A DNA stretch of 64,000 bases from contig JAKJHU010000677.1 of assembly GCA_022316685.1 (NCBI GenBank), positions 1-64,000 on the forward strand. Direction: 5' to 3'. The translations under genes were made by a program, and so were the position numbers. How positions within the stretch are numbered: the first letter of the stretch is position 1; every line of letters begins with the position of its first letter. The DNA is from Progne subis subis. Taxonomy: Eukaryota; Chordata; Aves; Passeriformes; Hirundinidae. The notes beneath the pieces were generated by a model. That model had not been told where the DNA came from and made no database searches. It worked only from the letters and a program-made list of their open reading frames with translations. This document shows, one piece after another, positions 33,236-45,820 of the stretch.

Positions 33236-35089
33236 CCGGGGCGGCCGTGCCTTGAGAGGCGGCCAAACTTTGGCTCTGGCATAGATCTGCCCTGTCCTAA
33301 ACCCCTGCGTGTCCATCTTTAGGCCTCGCGTGTGGAGCCTTCCAGTGTTTTTCCTGCTTTATTAAAAAAAAAAAAAAAAAAAGTAGGAATGCTGCGATGT
33401 TTTCCAAACTTGTTTGCTTCTCTGTCAAGTGTCCGTGTAATAAATTGCGTGGTAAGTAAGTCGGTTGGATAAAAAAGCTAAGGGTAAGATGAGTTGCAAT
33501 GAACTTTTCTCCGCACCAGGATTTGGCATTTTCTGGGATTTTTCTTTTTTTTTTCATAGGAGTTCGTTTGAAATTGTATTTAAATACACCCAATGCTCCT
33601 AAGTTGACTCACTCCCACAGTCCCATTATGCTGTTCAACTATATCTGCCCACAAAAGAAGAAAAAGGACTATTTTACATATCTGGGAGACCACAGGGTTC
33701 TGACTGTTCACACTGTGGGAGAAAAATATTCCTGAAATCGACTTAAATAGATAAAGGAATTAAGATCCTTGTTTGCTCCGAGTGGAGACAGGAGGCAGCT
33801 GATAATCAGAAAAAACAAAACAAAACACAAAAGCAGCCCCAAAGGGAGGGGAAGCAAAGGCTGCCTTGACATTCCCCTCAAATCCATCAGTTCTGGAACA
33901 ACATCCAATGGGAATAACGAGGAAAATTAGTGAGGGGATTTGTATTTCCATGGGAGATGGATTTTTACTCCTCCTAAGCTTTTCCTTGAAGCCACAGGGG
34001 GCTGGAGCTGCACCTGGAGCTGCTGCGTTCCCAGCCCCTCACCTGGGAATTGTCACCTCCTTTCCTGCAGAGATCCTCCAGGATCCCACCTGGATCCTCC
34101 GGGATCCCTTCCCCGTGTGACGGTTCCATCCTGTGGATCCTCATGATTCCATGGAGGAACCCAAGGAACTGATTCCCACCCCCGGATGGATGTGTGTTAT
34201 CATCCATGGCAGGAGTCTCAGGAATCTCTGGAATTCTGCTTTAATGGATTAATTATTAATGTAGCAGTAGTAGTTTAATTAAGAGAGCGGTCGTTTGGAA
34301 TTTTTTGCATTTCCAACAGATTTTTGAGGGGTTTTTTTGCCTTTCCGCGCGTCCATTCAACAGCAGCTCCACTCCTCCGGGACATCCCTGGCAGTGCAAT
34401 CCCGGGGATCATCCAGGGACATCCCAGTGGATCCTGGCTGAGCTGCTCCCTCGGCACAGGAAGATTTTCTCCTGCCATCCATCCTGGAGCTGCTTCAAGC
34501 CAAAGTCTGTGCCCTGCTCCCACCAGCTCTCCCAATTCCCAGCTTTCCTGGCTGCAGGACACACTGAGGAGTGACTCACGCTGCCTCAGGATTTTTCCCA
34601 TGGAAAAAAAAAAAATAAAAAATTCCCTTTTCCTTAGGAGTGACTCCATCTTTTTTTTTTTTTTCCACCTCCTCATTGTCCTTCTGGTGGCCCAGTTTGC
34701 GGCCTGGCCAAGTTTCTTTTTTTTAAATATAGTTTTTAATATCATCCTTCAGGTTACAAAAATAAATCCCTTGAAATGTTGTTTGGGATGAGAAAGGAAA
34801 GCCAGGTCCCGCAGGGCTGCTGCACTTCCACTCACCCTTCCCAAAATTGATGGCTGGGTCTGCCCTGCCAGAGGACAAAATCCCGTTCCCTGCAAGCACG
34901 GGGATTTGGGATTTGCGGTTTCTGTGGAAGAAACGGAGGAAATGGGACAAATTTCTGTGTCCTCCGTGGGTCGGGAGCTCGGCTGCTCCGGAGGCTCCGT
35001 GCTGGCATTGGAGTGGGAAAACGTCTTGCAGCGAAATTCCTGCAGTTTTATTGGAAGTCTCACGACTGAGGGCACTCGCAAGGCAGCCA

Positions 35090-35300
35090 AGAGAAATAAA
35101 AGTCGGGATCATGGAGTGGTTTGGCTTGGAAGGACATTCAGGATCATCCAATTCCTCCTCCTGCCATGGGCAGGGGCACTTCCCGCTCTCCCAGGCTGCT
35201 CCAGCCTGGAATTGAGCACTTCCCAGCTTCCTTGGGAAATCCATTCCTCACCCTCACGGCTGCTCCAGCTCGGGGTTGTTTGTTTCATTTTTTGAATTCC
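35090..35300 (-). mobile_element. CR1 LINE 3' fragment
   Basis: GGGATCATGGAGTGGTTTGG, CTCCTGCCATGGGCAGGGGC and GGAAATCCATTCCTCACCCT; reverse orientation. Confidence 0.8.
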
Positions 35301-36739
35301 CGAATTTCTGAGCCGTTCCCTTCTGTTTCAGCACCGAGGCCGATGATCCATCCCCACAACTCCCTGGAAAACGGCCTCGTTTATTAATTCATCAATTACC
35401 CAGTGCTGCTGCTGCTGCCAGGCCCAGCTGTCCGAGCACCCAGCTTGGATCCAGCCCCTCTCCAGGGATTTCTGGACAATCCCCCCCTTGCTCCTCCTCC
35501 TCCTCCTCCTCCTCCCACCGGATCCTTTTTCCTTTTGTGCTGCTCCCCACCTGCTCCCTTTTCCAGCAGCAATGGATCCATTGTCTGGAGCTGCTCGGCT
35601 TTTCCCACAGGGATTGCAGCTCCACAGAGCTCCCTGTCAGCCTGCCCGGAACATGGAGGAGCCAAGGAAAACAAGAAACAGAGGGAGAAAAAAAAAAAAA
35701 AATTTTAAAAAAAAAAAAGGAGAAAGTGCTTTTGCCGGAATTTGGCGGTGCTTTGCTGAGTTTGGACTCACCCAGCACCTTCCACCTGCTCATCCCATCC
35801 CTCCCACGCTTCCCACTGCACCCCAGACCTGGATTCGGGAGCCACGGATTCGTTTGGCACCGAGGAAAATCAGCTCCGAGCAGCAGGGACCAGGCTGGCG
35901 CTTCCCAGCTCAGGCCCCGCCATCCCCCGGGATTCCCGCTCCAGCAGGACTCTGGATTTATCCCAAACAAGCTGTTGCTTTGGGGCAATAATCCACAGGC
36001 ATGGGAAAACCTGGGCAGAAATTCTTTCTGGATGTGGACACGCTGCTTTACGGATCTGCAGGAATCCATTCGGGGCCAGATTTTGGGGCCCGGCCCTTTG
36101 TGCCACATCCCACCTGGTGCCTGTCCTAGCTGGGATGATTTTTAGGATATTTAAGGATATTTAAGGATATTTAAAGGTGTTTAGGAATATATCCATGCCT
36201 GGACACTGATTTGTTGTTTTTTTTTTTAAACTTTCTGCTTTGGAATTAAAGGCATTGCCAAAGGATTCCTTGAGAGTACCAAAATTCCTGAGGGATGATC
36301 CAGGGTCAGCTCTGGGTTTGGGGGGTCCTGGGAAATTTTACCTTTCCTGATCCAGACGGAAATTCCCAAAGGAATCCTGCTCTCCCTCATTCTTCCAGCC
36401 CTCGTTTCCTAAGGAAGAGCTGACAGAAATCAGGAAAAACTCCAAAACTTTAGGATCAGCACAGGGAGCTGAGGTGCTCAGCCTCATTCCCAATATTCCC
36501 AGGAGGTTTTCCAGCGTCTCCGCACGGCTCCTGCTGCTGCCAGAAGTGGGACACGGCCTCCAGCAGGGAGCAGGGCAGGAGCTGACCCAGCTCCAGCAGC
36601 TCATCCCACCAGGCACTTCCAGAGGGGCCAGGGCTCATCCCACCGCCAGGGCAGGGACTGGCACCTTCCCAGGGCAGGGTCATTCCCGATCCTGCCCCTT
36701 TCCAGGACCCTTCTCCACGTGCAGCTTCTCCTTCCCTAA

Positions 36740-37570
36740 ATGCAGCTCCAGGACCTCCAGAGCAGCCTCAGAGCCCCCAGGACATCCCCAGGAGCGCCCT
36801 GGGGAGCAGCTCCAGGGATCCTCCTGGAAAGTCTCAGTCCTCTGGAGAGTTCCAGAAAGCTCCTGGGAATCCCCAGCACCCTACTGGGAAGCCACAGGAC
36901 AGCTCCAGGACCCTTCTGGGAAGCTCCAAGATGCCCCAGGGCAGCTCCAAGACCCTCCTGGGAAGCCCCAACACCTCCCTGGGGCAGCTCCAGGATCCTC
37001 CTGGGAAGCCTCAGTCCTCTGGAAAGCTTCAGGACACTCCTGGGAATCCCCAGCACCCTCCTGGGAACCCCCAAAACCTTCAGGGAAGCCCCAGGACTGC
37101 TCCAGGACTCTCCAGAGCATTTCCAGGGCCCTCCTGGGAAGCCCCCAAATCCCCTGGACAGCCCGAGGACCCTCCTGAGAAACCCTAAAATCCCCAGGGA
37201 AGCTCCAAGGGTGCCTCAGAACAGCTCCAGGATCCTCCTGGGAAGCCCCAAAATCCCCAGGGAAGCTCCAAGGGTGCCTCAGAACAGCTCCAGGACTCTC
37301 CAGAACATTTCCAGGACCCTCCTGAGAAACCCCAAACTCCCTGGGAAGCTCCAAGGTGCCCCAGTACAGCTCCAGGACTCTCCAGAACATTTCCAGGACC
37401 CTCCTGAGAAACCCCAAACTCCCTGGGAAGCTCCAAGGTGCCCCAGTACAGCTCCAGGACTCTCCAGAACATTTCCAGGACCCTCCTGAGAAACCCCAAA
37501 CTCCCCAAGGAAGCTCCAGGGCGCCCCAGAACAGCTCCAGGACCCTCCTGGGAATGCCCCAAATCCCCCA
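36740..37570. repeat. ~27-bp minisatellite with 82-bp higher-order units
   Basis: The basic unit is like CTCCAGGACCCTCCTGGGAA plus GCCCCAA. Near 37270-37500 an 82-bp composite unit, marked by GTGCCCCAGTACAGCTCCAG, is repeated almost exactly. Intergenic. Confidence 0.92.
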
Positions 37571-39229
37571 GGCAGCCCCAGAGCCCCGACATTCCCACCC
37601 TTTCCCCGTGTCTCCATCCCCATTCCCTCCAGCTCCAGCGGTGCCCACCACCCTCCAGGGGCACTTTTCCGCCCTCTCCCAGGGATTGGCAGCACGTGGC
37701 ACCCACGGGGGCCACAGATCCCGGGGTCACCCTGACGGGGACACCTCTGCCGGGCTCTCCCGCATCCAGCGGGATCATCCCTGCGCTCGCCCTGCAGCCC
37801 AGCCCCGGGAATCCTCTTAGGGGAGTTTTACCGGGATAATCGCGTTAAGCCACCCCCGTGGTGCCGGCGCAAACCCAACAGGGAAAGGAGAAGGTGCCGA
37901 GGAGCCGGCAAAGCCGAGCTCCTTAAGGAATTAACAGACATCGGAGCTGGGAGAGCTCTGATGGGATCTCAGGACAAGGCTGAAGTTTGGGATTTGTCCA
38001 TCCAGCGATTCCCAGGAAATGTGTGCCGCGCAGCCCCAGCCTGCAAGCTGCAGCGCCAAAACCTTCCCGGCGTGAGGTTGGTGATCCCAGAAAAACCAAA
38101 GGAAGCAAAAAAAAAAAAAAAAAACCCTTCCAGTGGAACTGAGAACTCCACTGCCGTGAAGCTTCCTATCATCAAAAAGCAGCTGGGAAAAAAAAAAAAA
38201 TCCTGGAGGGAATATTTTAGGAGTGTTGTTTTCATTATCTCTTCCCCCCCACCCCCAACAATGTGTTCCCAGGAGTGGCACTTCCTCCACAAAGCTGGAA
38301 ATTGCATGGAATAGCTGGGAGAATTCCAGCTGGTTTTCCAAACTCTTCCTCACCAAGGCCCCTCTGGACAACCTCCCTCCTCCCTGAGTTTGTTTATATG
38401 CTTTGAATCCCATTAGGAAACCATCTCCCTCCTTCAGCGCTGGTTTATCCAAGTTTCCATATTTAGTTCTTTCAGCTATTCCTGCTCCTGAACCAGCTTT
38501 CCTGCCGGGACCTGCTGCATCCCAGTTTTTCCCTCCACTCCAGCAGCTTCCACGGTTGGTGGGGGAAATCATCCCACATCCTCCCTGCACCGATGGATGC
38601 TTGCGCTCACTGACCCACCCTGATCCCAAATCGCTCCCGGGGCCCTAATCCCGGGAGCGGGAACGCCGGGTGGTTCCGTGCAGCCCCAGGTGCTGCCCGT
38701 GCGATGGGGAGCAGGGAATTGCGGGATTTTAGGGAGGGACAGAGTTAAAGGCGCTGAAGGAGGCTTTCCTCCCGGCACGTGGCTCCATGTCAGCCGGCAG
38801 AGGCAACGCAGGGAGAGCGCCGGAGGAATTCACCGGGAGCAGGGAGACGCTGCTTACAGGGAAATCGGTGTTTGGATCCCGGCAGCCAAGGTGAGTCCAA
38901 GGGCAGCGCTGGAATCGCCGCCTCTCCTCCCAAACTTCTCCCTTCACCAGGATCCAGGGCACCGGGGCTGTCCCCGTGGTGTCCCCGCTCTCCCGGGGCG
39001 CTGCAGCGGGATCGGAGCCGGGAAGTTTGTGCGTTCCCAAACCCCAAAGGCCGAGCGGGATCGGCTGCGGCGCTCGGCTCAGCCCGGGAGCTCCCGAAAT
39101 CCCGGGGGGCTGGCTGGGGACTCTCGGGGTCCGGGTGACAGCAGGAGGGGTTGGCAGCTGCTCCTGGGGCCCAGCTGTGCCAGGAGGGGCAGGTGGCAGC
39201 TCCAGAGTCCAAGGGGTGGCTGGAGGGTC

Positions 39230-39770
39230 CAGCTGGAGGGTCCTGAGGGGTTTGGGGTCCGGCTGGGGGCTTTGGGGTTTGTTTGATGGGTGTAGGGTTG
39301 GTGTAGGGTCCGGCTGGAGGCTCTTGGGGTCCATCTGAAGGGTGCAAAGTCCAACCGATGGCTGTAGGGTTCAACCTGAGGCTTTTGGGGCTCCGTGATG
39401 GGTGTAGGGTGCAGCTGGAGGCTCTTGGGGTTCCGTTAATGGGTGTAGGGTGCAGCTGATGGGTGTAGGGTTCAACCTGAGGCTTTTGGGGTTCAGCTGA
39501 TGGGTGTAGGATGCAGCTGGAGGCTCTTGGGGTTCAATTGATGGCTCTAGGGCCTGATGGAAGGGTGCAGGCTCCATCTGGTACCTCTTGGGGTTCAGTT
39601 TCTGGGTTCGGGGTCCATCTGGTGCCTCTTGGGGTTCAGTTTCTGGGTTCGGGGTCCATCTGGTGGCTCCCAAGCTCTGGTTAATGGGTCCAGACTCCAG
39701 CCGAAAGCTGTAGGATCCAGCTGGAGGTTTTTTGGGCTCCAGCTGCTGGGTGTAGGATCCACCTGAAGGC
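39230..39770. repeat. ~45-50-bp minisatellite upstream of the RIMS3 CpG island
   Basis: Repeats of TGATGGGTGTAGGGTGCAGC and TGGAGGCTCTTGGGGTTC with variants. The array ends about 50 bp before the CpG island. Confidence 0.9.
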
Positions 39771-39789
39771 TGCAGGCTCCACTTGGAAG

Positions 39790-40620
39790 CTCCTTAGGGA
39801 CCGGCCGCCTCTTCCATCGCCCCTCAGGATCCACCTGACCGCTGCCTTTCGGGGGCTGCGGCCGCCGCCTCCCCTGGCGCAGCTCCCGGGGCCGGTCCCT
39901 CGGGGGGTGCCGGTGCCTCTCCGCTCCGCCCGGGCCCGGGGCTCCCCCGCCCGCCGCTCCCAGCAGCCCGCCGGGGCCGGGGGAGGAGCGGGCACGGGCG
40001 GCGGCGGCGGCAGCGGTGAGTGCCCGCGGGTGCGGCGCTCCGGGACGGCGGCGACAACCCCGGGCCCCGCGGCCACGGCGCCGGCGGGGCCGCACCTGCC
40101 CCGGAGCATCCCCGGCCGGCGGCGGGGGAGCGGGGAAGGTGAATTTGGGGGATGCCCGGCGCGGCTGCGGTACCGGGGGAGCGGCGGGATGCGCGCTCCG
40201 GGAGCTCCGGGAGGAGGGATGGAGGGAGAGGAGGGGTCTCGACCCCACCCTGGGGACAACGCCGGGGGTCCCTCCGTGCCCCACGGCTGCCGGCGAGGCG
40301 CGCCCGGCGCCCCTAAATCATCCCGCGGGCTCTGAGCCGGGATGCGAACCCCCCGAAATCATCGCTGCGCCGAAAACCGGGAAGCGGCGGCCGCGCTCCG
40401 CCCGTTCCCGAGGGCTCCCGGGCCGGTTCCCCGCAGCCTTTCCCGGTGCGGGGCGGGCAGCGCTTCCCGGCCGGCGGCTCGGCACCGGGAGCTCCTTCCC
40501 GTGCCATCCATCATCCCGCTGAAAGCCCCGTTGACGTCAACCCCGTCCCGTGCACGCCGGTGCCAGCGCCGGGACAACCGGGAAAGGGAGCGGGAAAAGC
40601 GGGGAGAGTCCTGGGGAGGG
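39790..40620 (+). promoter_or_regulatory. RIMS3: CpG-island promoter and probable non-coding first exon of RIMS3
   Basis: A CpG-dense block ends a GGC-rich exon at a strong plus-strand donor GGCAGCG/GTGAGTGC (exon end 40015). A perfect palindromic CRE, TGACGTCA, lies at 40532-40539. It is the nearest CpG island upstream of RIMS3 and in the right orientation. The first exon start is not determined (roughly 39.85-40.0 kb). Confidence 0.6.
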
Positions 40621-41284
40621 TTTGCCCCGGGGCATCGCACCGGGCTCAGCTCGTCCCGGGCTTCCCGGCGTCTCCAGCCTGGGATTTTGTGCGTGGATTT
40701 GCCTGTTCCTCGATCCGGAGCCTCCTCCGCCCGCCGTGGGGTTCGGGGCAGGCGCTGGGCTCGGTTCTGGAGGGAAAATTGTTGAGGGAGGGGTGAGGAA
40801 GAGTGAGGCAATGCACGGAGCTCCTGGGCTGCTCCCTCGGGCCACAACCACGGGGACAAGAAGCGAGGACAGCCCGAGGGCAGCGTGGGCATCACCCCGG
40901 CACCCCAACGGGCACGGGCCTGGCTGGGCACAGGGTCCCCTCCGTGCCCCAAAACGGTCCCCGGGGCCACCGTGTGGGAGCTGGCGTGGGGCTCCAGGGT
41001 GGCCCTGGGGAGGTGGTGGCTGTGAGGGGCTCTGTGCCCAACCCCGGGGTCAGTGCCCACTCCCAGGGGTCTGGGACCCACGGGAAAGGGGCTTCCGAGG
41101 CTGGACCCCATCCCTGGGTGCCCAGGGAACATCCCGGGGCTGCGCTGCTGGTTTCGGTTGGGAGCTGGGAGGCTGCGGATGCTCCGGGAGCACGGGGATG
41201 GGCTTTGCTGCCAGGCACGGGAGCCTGGGGCTGTTCTTCCACCACAGGACGAGGGAGCACCTGCCCAAAGCAGCCCTGGCTGCA

Positions 41285-41490
41285 TCCCCAGGCTGCTCCC
41301 AAACCATCCCTGTTTTCATCCCCTGGCCTTTTCCAAACCATCCCTGCCTGATCTCCTGGCTGCTCCCAAACCATCCCTGCCTGATGCTTTGACTTCTCCC
41401 AAACCATCCCTGTTTTTAACCCCTGACCATTCCCAAACCATCCCTGCTTTCATCCCCTGCCGTTCCCAAACCATCCCTGGCGGATCCCCC
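41285..41490. repeat. ~40-bp minisatellite
   Basis: About five units with the core CTCCCAAACCATCCCTGCCT and a variable CCTGGCTG or CCTGACCA part. Confidence 0.85.
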
Positions 41491-44400
41491 GGCTGCTCCT
41501 CATCTCTCCTCTCCAGCCCCAGTTCTCCGTGTGCCCGTTTCTCCCCACGGCCGCTCTTGCTGTGCTCACACCTCTCTCCCTCCGTTCCATCTCCGACATC
41601 CCTGCGTGAGGCCGAGCTCCTGCCACCTCCCACCTTCCCAGCGCTCCAGCCTCTCGCTCTGTCCCCGTTCCAGCCTTTGTGGGACAGGGACAGAGGGTGA
41701 CATTGCGGCATCTCGGGCTGCTTGGCCCCAGATCCGGGGGTGGATCCCCCCTGTTCCATCCCCCCTGTTCCGCTTCCATCCCTGGGGCTCAGCTCTCTGT
41801 GGGCTCCCGCTGCAGCACAGCCCTTTGGGGAGCCTCACACGGGTACGAAATGCGGTTTAAAGTGATGACAATCCCTGATTTTCCTGCTGATTGAAAGCGG
41901 AGCTGTGTGGCGGCAGCTCTCGACGTCCCTGTCGAGGCACTTCAAATGTTTTGTCACCGCGAGCAGGGAGAGAGCCTCAGTTGGGAATTATTGGGAAGGG
42001 ATTGACATCCCCGCTCCTCCCGCTGCCTGCCGGGATCAGGAGCTCCTTACCCACCCTGGGGTGCTCTGCCGGGAGCCTCTCCAGGCTCCTCATCCTTTCC
42101 ACGGACAAAAAGGCTCCTGGAGATGGAACTTGCACCCTGGAAATGGAGAAATGTGCAGATTTTAGTGGTTGGGTTGGTGAAGCAGCACCAGAGCTTTTGG
42201 CCTTATCCTCTCACGAGCGCTCCGGGGAGCAGCACCTTGCTGGGATCATCCCGTGTCCCTCCATCCCATCCTCCCGCTCTTCCAGGGGTGCAGGAGCCGC
42301 TGCCGCCCCGGGAGAGCCTCCCCAGCTCCCGGTGCCACAGCGAGAGGAGTTTGCTGCAGGCTCTGCCCCTTCCTGGCATCGCTCCGGCTCCCAGAACTCT
42401 TCCCAAGTTTTCTGCTGATCCCCGAAGAAGCTCGGGAATAATTGTGCAGCCTTAGCAGTTAAAAAAGCAACTTTTTCTGCAAACGAAGCTGCTCACCCCC
42501 GGCTCCTGCTGGGCTCGGGAGGCAGCAGGGAGCTGCGGGATGGATGGGGCCGGGCAGGGAATGTCGGATCCAGCCGGGCTGTTGGCACATCCCGCTGCTG
42601 GATGTGGATTTGGGTTCCGTGACCCACCCTGGGGCTGGATGTCCCTGGAGACCCCAGGAGCACTGGGGCAGGTGCCAGCGGCCAAGGGTGGAATCTGGGA
42701 GCACTTTGGAACCTGAGGGATTTTTCAGGATCCAGGAGGCACAGGGATATTTGCCAGTGTGGAATGGGGAGGACGAGGGCGATCTGCTGGGTGCTGGTAG
42801 AAGGAAATCAGCGGTTCCCTGCTGGTAGGAGCAGCAGAAAGCCGGAGCTGAGAGCAGCCCTTCCCCTGGAGGAAGCAGCTCCATGAAATATTGATGGGAT
42901 TCACACACAGCAGCCGAGCCGTGCGAGCTGCATTGCAGAGCTCGGAGCCCAGCAGCCGGAATTCAGCGGCAGCCGGGAACGGGAAAAGCTCCTCTCCACG
43001 TTCCCTCCGTGCCAGGGAGCTCAGCCCCGGCCCCGGCACGGCCGTGCCAGCCCTCGGTGCCACCGGAACGACAGTTGGGATCTGAGTGGGGCGATCCCGT
43101 TCCAAACCCATCCCAGCGTTGGTTTCTTGCATCCCCATGGAGCCATCCCGGTTTTTGGGGCCGCACGGCTGCAGTGTCCCACTGCCCGCCCGGTGCCAGC
43201 TCCCGTGTGTCCCCAGCGCGGTCCTGCCCCGTCCCCAGCTGCCCGTGGCGGGCACAGCCAGCACCGAGGTGCCCCCGGAGCAGATGATCCCTGCTCTGCC
43301 CTGGATTATCTCCAGGATGACTTGAACCATCGGGAGTGGCCGGTGCGTGCCGCAGTGTCCCCGTGGCTCTGGTGGCCAGTTGGGCTCGGCGGGCGCTGGC
43401 TGTCCCCCAGCCTGGCCCTGCCCGGTGGCTTTTGCTCCTCGGATTCCTTGATGTTGCCAAGGAAACGCTGGGATTCAGCACAGATCTGATTTAACCGGGC
43501 GCGGACGTCACGCAGGGACACGGGGGACGGGGACGGCGTGGGCAGGGCGCAGACTCCGGTGTCCTGCAGCCCCTTCCCCACCCGGAAGGGCTTGGACGTG
43601 GATGACCGGGAATTCCACGCCTTCCCAGTGGAGATGGGCACGAAGTGGGTGCAGGAGGAAGCTGTGTCCCACCGGTTCCCCATCCCGGGATGGATCCTTC
43701 TGGAGCTGTGGCATCTGGAGATGGACACTTCCTTTGGGAGTGGAGATGGGAATTGCCATGACCGAGGTGTGTTTGGACACAGCAGGACTCGGGAAGATTC
43801 CCATGGGACATTTCTCCTGTGCTGCTGCTGCCTGGAGAGCCCACGCTGGGCTGTGGGTCCTGCTCTGGATCCCATTGGGGATCCCGGCCTGGATCCCGCC
43901 TGCAGGAGCAGGTGGAAGCATGGAGAGCACCTGGAGCAGCCCCAGCTGCTGCCATCCCACAGGAGCCATTCCCAGGTGTCTGGAAGAGCTGAGCCCTTGG
44001 GGACGTCCCTGCTCGCTGTCACCGCCCTCCCATCGGAGCCTGAGCTCTCCACGCACACCACGGCCACCGGCGCTTCCCATCCTGGTGGAAAACAGCCCAG
44101 GCTCCCATCCCCGCAGCTGCCCTTTGGAAAACCATCCCGACCAGAGCCATCCTGTGGGGTTTTCTCCAGGGCCTTCCTCCTCTTCTTCCTCCCAGGCACA
44201 GCCTCGCTAAACCTCGCTCATCCAACAGCTGGGCCTTTTTCCAGCGGCAGCAGCCGCTCCTGTGGGATCCCTGAGCACAGCCTCATCCAAACTTCCTGAC
44301 TTTTCCAAGAAATGGAGCACATTTGGACCCATCCTTTCCTTTCAAGCCGGTGCAGCAGCAATAACGCTGCACCTGCAGCAAATTCCAGCCAGGAAAGAGC

Positions 44401-45242
44401 TTTGCTCACCTGCCTGAGCCAGGAGAAGCTGAATTCCAGGACCTGCAGTTCCTCCCGAATTCCCAGCTCACGTGCACCCAATTACACCCCTTGCAGGGCA
44501 ATTAAAATTATACAAGCGGCTGCCTATCAAAGCTGAAGCAATTAATTAGAATGAAATACTTCTAGGGGAAATAAGCCTTGCCTTATTCCCAGATTGTTGG
44601 AGGAGCACGTGCCTGGGAGCTGGGACGCTGCAGCTTGTCCTGGTGTGTTGCTGCTGGCAGGGTCTTGGGGTGGCAGCTCCGGCACCTTTTCATTCCCCAA
44701 AAAAAAACTGATTTCAGGACCTACCTGCTCCACACATCCAGTTTTCAGTGGGGCAGCCCCAGCACAGGGGACAAGAAGAACCTCCTGCCCCACTGCTGGG
44801 GGTTTCCAGCCCCGTTTTTCCCTGGAGACACACGCCTTGCTGGTTTTGAGGGAGCAAACAGCTCCCAGAAATCCTTCTGCCTCCTTCCCTGGCAAGGCAG
44901 CATTCCCAGCCGCCCCCACCGTGCTCATTTCACACCTTCCTCCTCCTCCTCCTCCTCCTTTCCCACCTGTGTGGGGGCACATGCGGGGCCGCTCCCTCCT
45001 TCTCCAGAGCTTTTCCCGGAGCATCCATTTCCCCCATCGATATTTTGCCCCTCATTCCCGTTTCTGGGGCGTATTTGGGGCCAGCTCGGCCTCCCAGCCC
45101 CGGGTTGTTCCTTCCCACGCCTGTCACCGTCCTGTCACCGGGATCCATCCGCTCCTGGGGTCACCTGTGACCCCCCCGTCCTGCCTCGGGCCCCGCTTTT
45201 CCCGGCCCTCCCATGCCCACGGCACCTGGATCTGTCTGTAGG

Positions 45243-45515
45243 GATGCAGTGGGGGCTCATCAGCTCCCCGAATCCCGGCCCGGGGACGCTCCCAGCACAT
45301 CCCACCCCGCTGGACCCTCCTGCTCGGGGCTGGGAGGAGAACTGGGTCAGCCGTGTAACCATGGAGATGCTGAGGGAGATGCTGAAGCAGCGCCAGCACA
45401 GCCCCGGCTCTCCAGAACCCTGGAAAGATTCACCCGCCCTGGCACCCTCCGGATCCGGCCGGGATGGGGCTGGCAAGCTGAGCCGAGCCTCCTCCTCCTC
45501 CCCGGCGCAGGGCCG
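45243..45515 (+). other. Candidate RIMS3 5' UTR exon
   Basis: An acceptor-like CTGTCTGTAG precedes 45243 and a donor GGGCCG/GTAAGA follows 45515. An open frame from ATG 45361 (MEMLREMLKQRQHSPGS...) runs to the donor. If spliced to 48929 it would stop at once at TGA 48930-48932, so any role would be as 5' UTR with a uORF. Transcription is not shown. Confidence 0.25.
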
Positions 45516-45758
45516 GTAAGACGCCTCCGTCTCTTCTATTTTTTTTTTATTTTTTTAAAATTTAATTATTTTTTTGGGGGGGTGCCACGAGCGGGGAGGG
45601 GCAGCGCTCGGCCCCCGCGCCGCCGCCATCCGAACGCAACAGGGATCCCGTTTTTCCTGCCGCTCGCGGCTCATCCATCGGAGGATGCTCCGGCCATGAC
45701 GCGGCTGCCGGCGCTGTCCGGGGGCTCCGCGCATCCCTCGGGATCCGGGCTTGGCTCG

Positions 45759-45820
45759 CAGGGGAACTTGGCGGAGCTGCCGGTGGTCGTTGTTCCCCGC
45801 AAGGACGGAGCGTGGCGGCG
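45759..45820 (+). other. Candidate small exon upstream of RIMS3
   Basis: An acceptor-like GGCTCGCAG (ending about 45758) and a donor GGCG/GTAAGC (45821) bracket a GC-rich 62-nt segment reading GNLAELPVVVVPRKDGAWR. The frame can extend upstream to ATG 45696. As with the neighbouring candidate, joining to 48929 would give an immediate stop. I do not recognise the peptide. Confidence 0.2.

Larger units (their letters stand above)
32200..33240. promoter_or_regulatory. NFYC: CpG-island promoter upstream of NFYC, probably bidirectional
   Basis: This is a CpG-dense block. A minus-strand donor CCCCG/GTGAGTGC at 32810/32809 suggests a second NFYC first exon. Three plus-strand CCAAT boxes lie at 32610, 32653 and 32680. 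A YY1-type motif AAGATGGCGGC (32953-32963) and the palindromic core-promoter motif TCTCGCGAGA (33099-33108) are also present. The plus-oriented YY1 site and CCAAT boxes suggest a divergent plus-strand transcript as well. Confidence 0.65.
33300..39780. other. Intergenic region between NFYC and RIMS3
   Basis: No exon can be supported here. It holds a poly(A) run (33364-33382), a CR1 tail, a (CTC)n run near 35480-35515 and two minisatellites listed separately. A GTAAGT donor near 33450 and an acceptor-like TTTCATAG near 33560 could belong to a divergent non-coding RNA, but nothing confirms it. Confidence 0.6.

Noticed and set aside
31736..33284. Open frames of 340-400 codons across the distal NFYC CpG island
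   Set aside because: GC-rich sequence with few stop codons and a 45-bp repeat explains them. They have no domain and overlap a CR1 tail.
33499..33735. 78-codon frame near 33.5 kb as a small gene
   Set aside because: AT-rich, with no similarity I recognise and no clear promoter or splice partner. It could at most belong to a divergent non-coding RNA.
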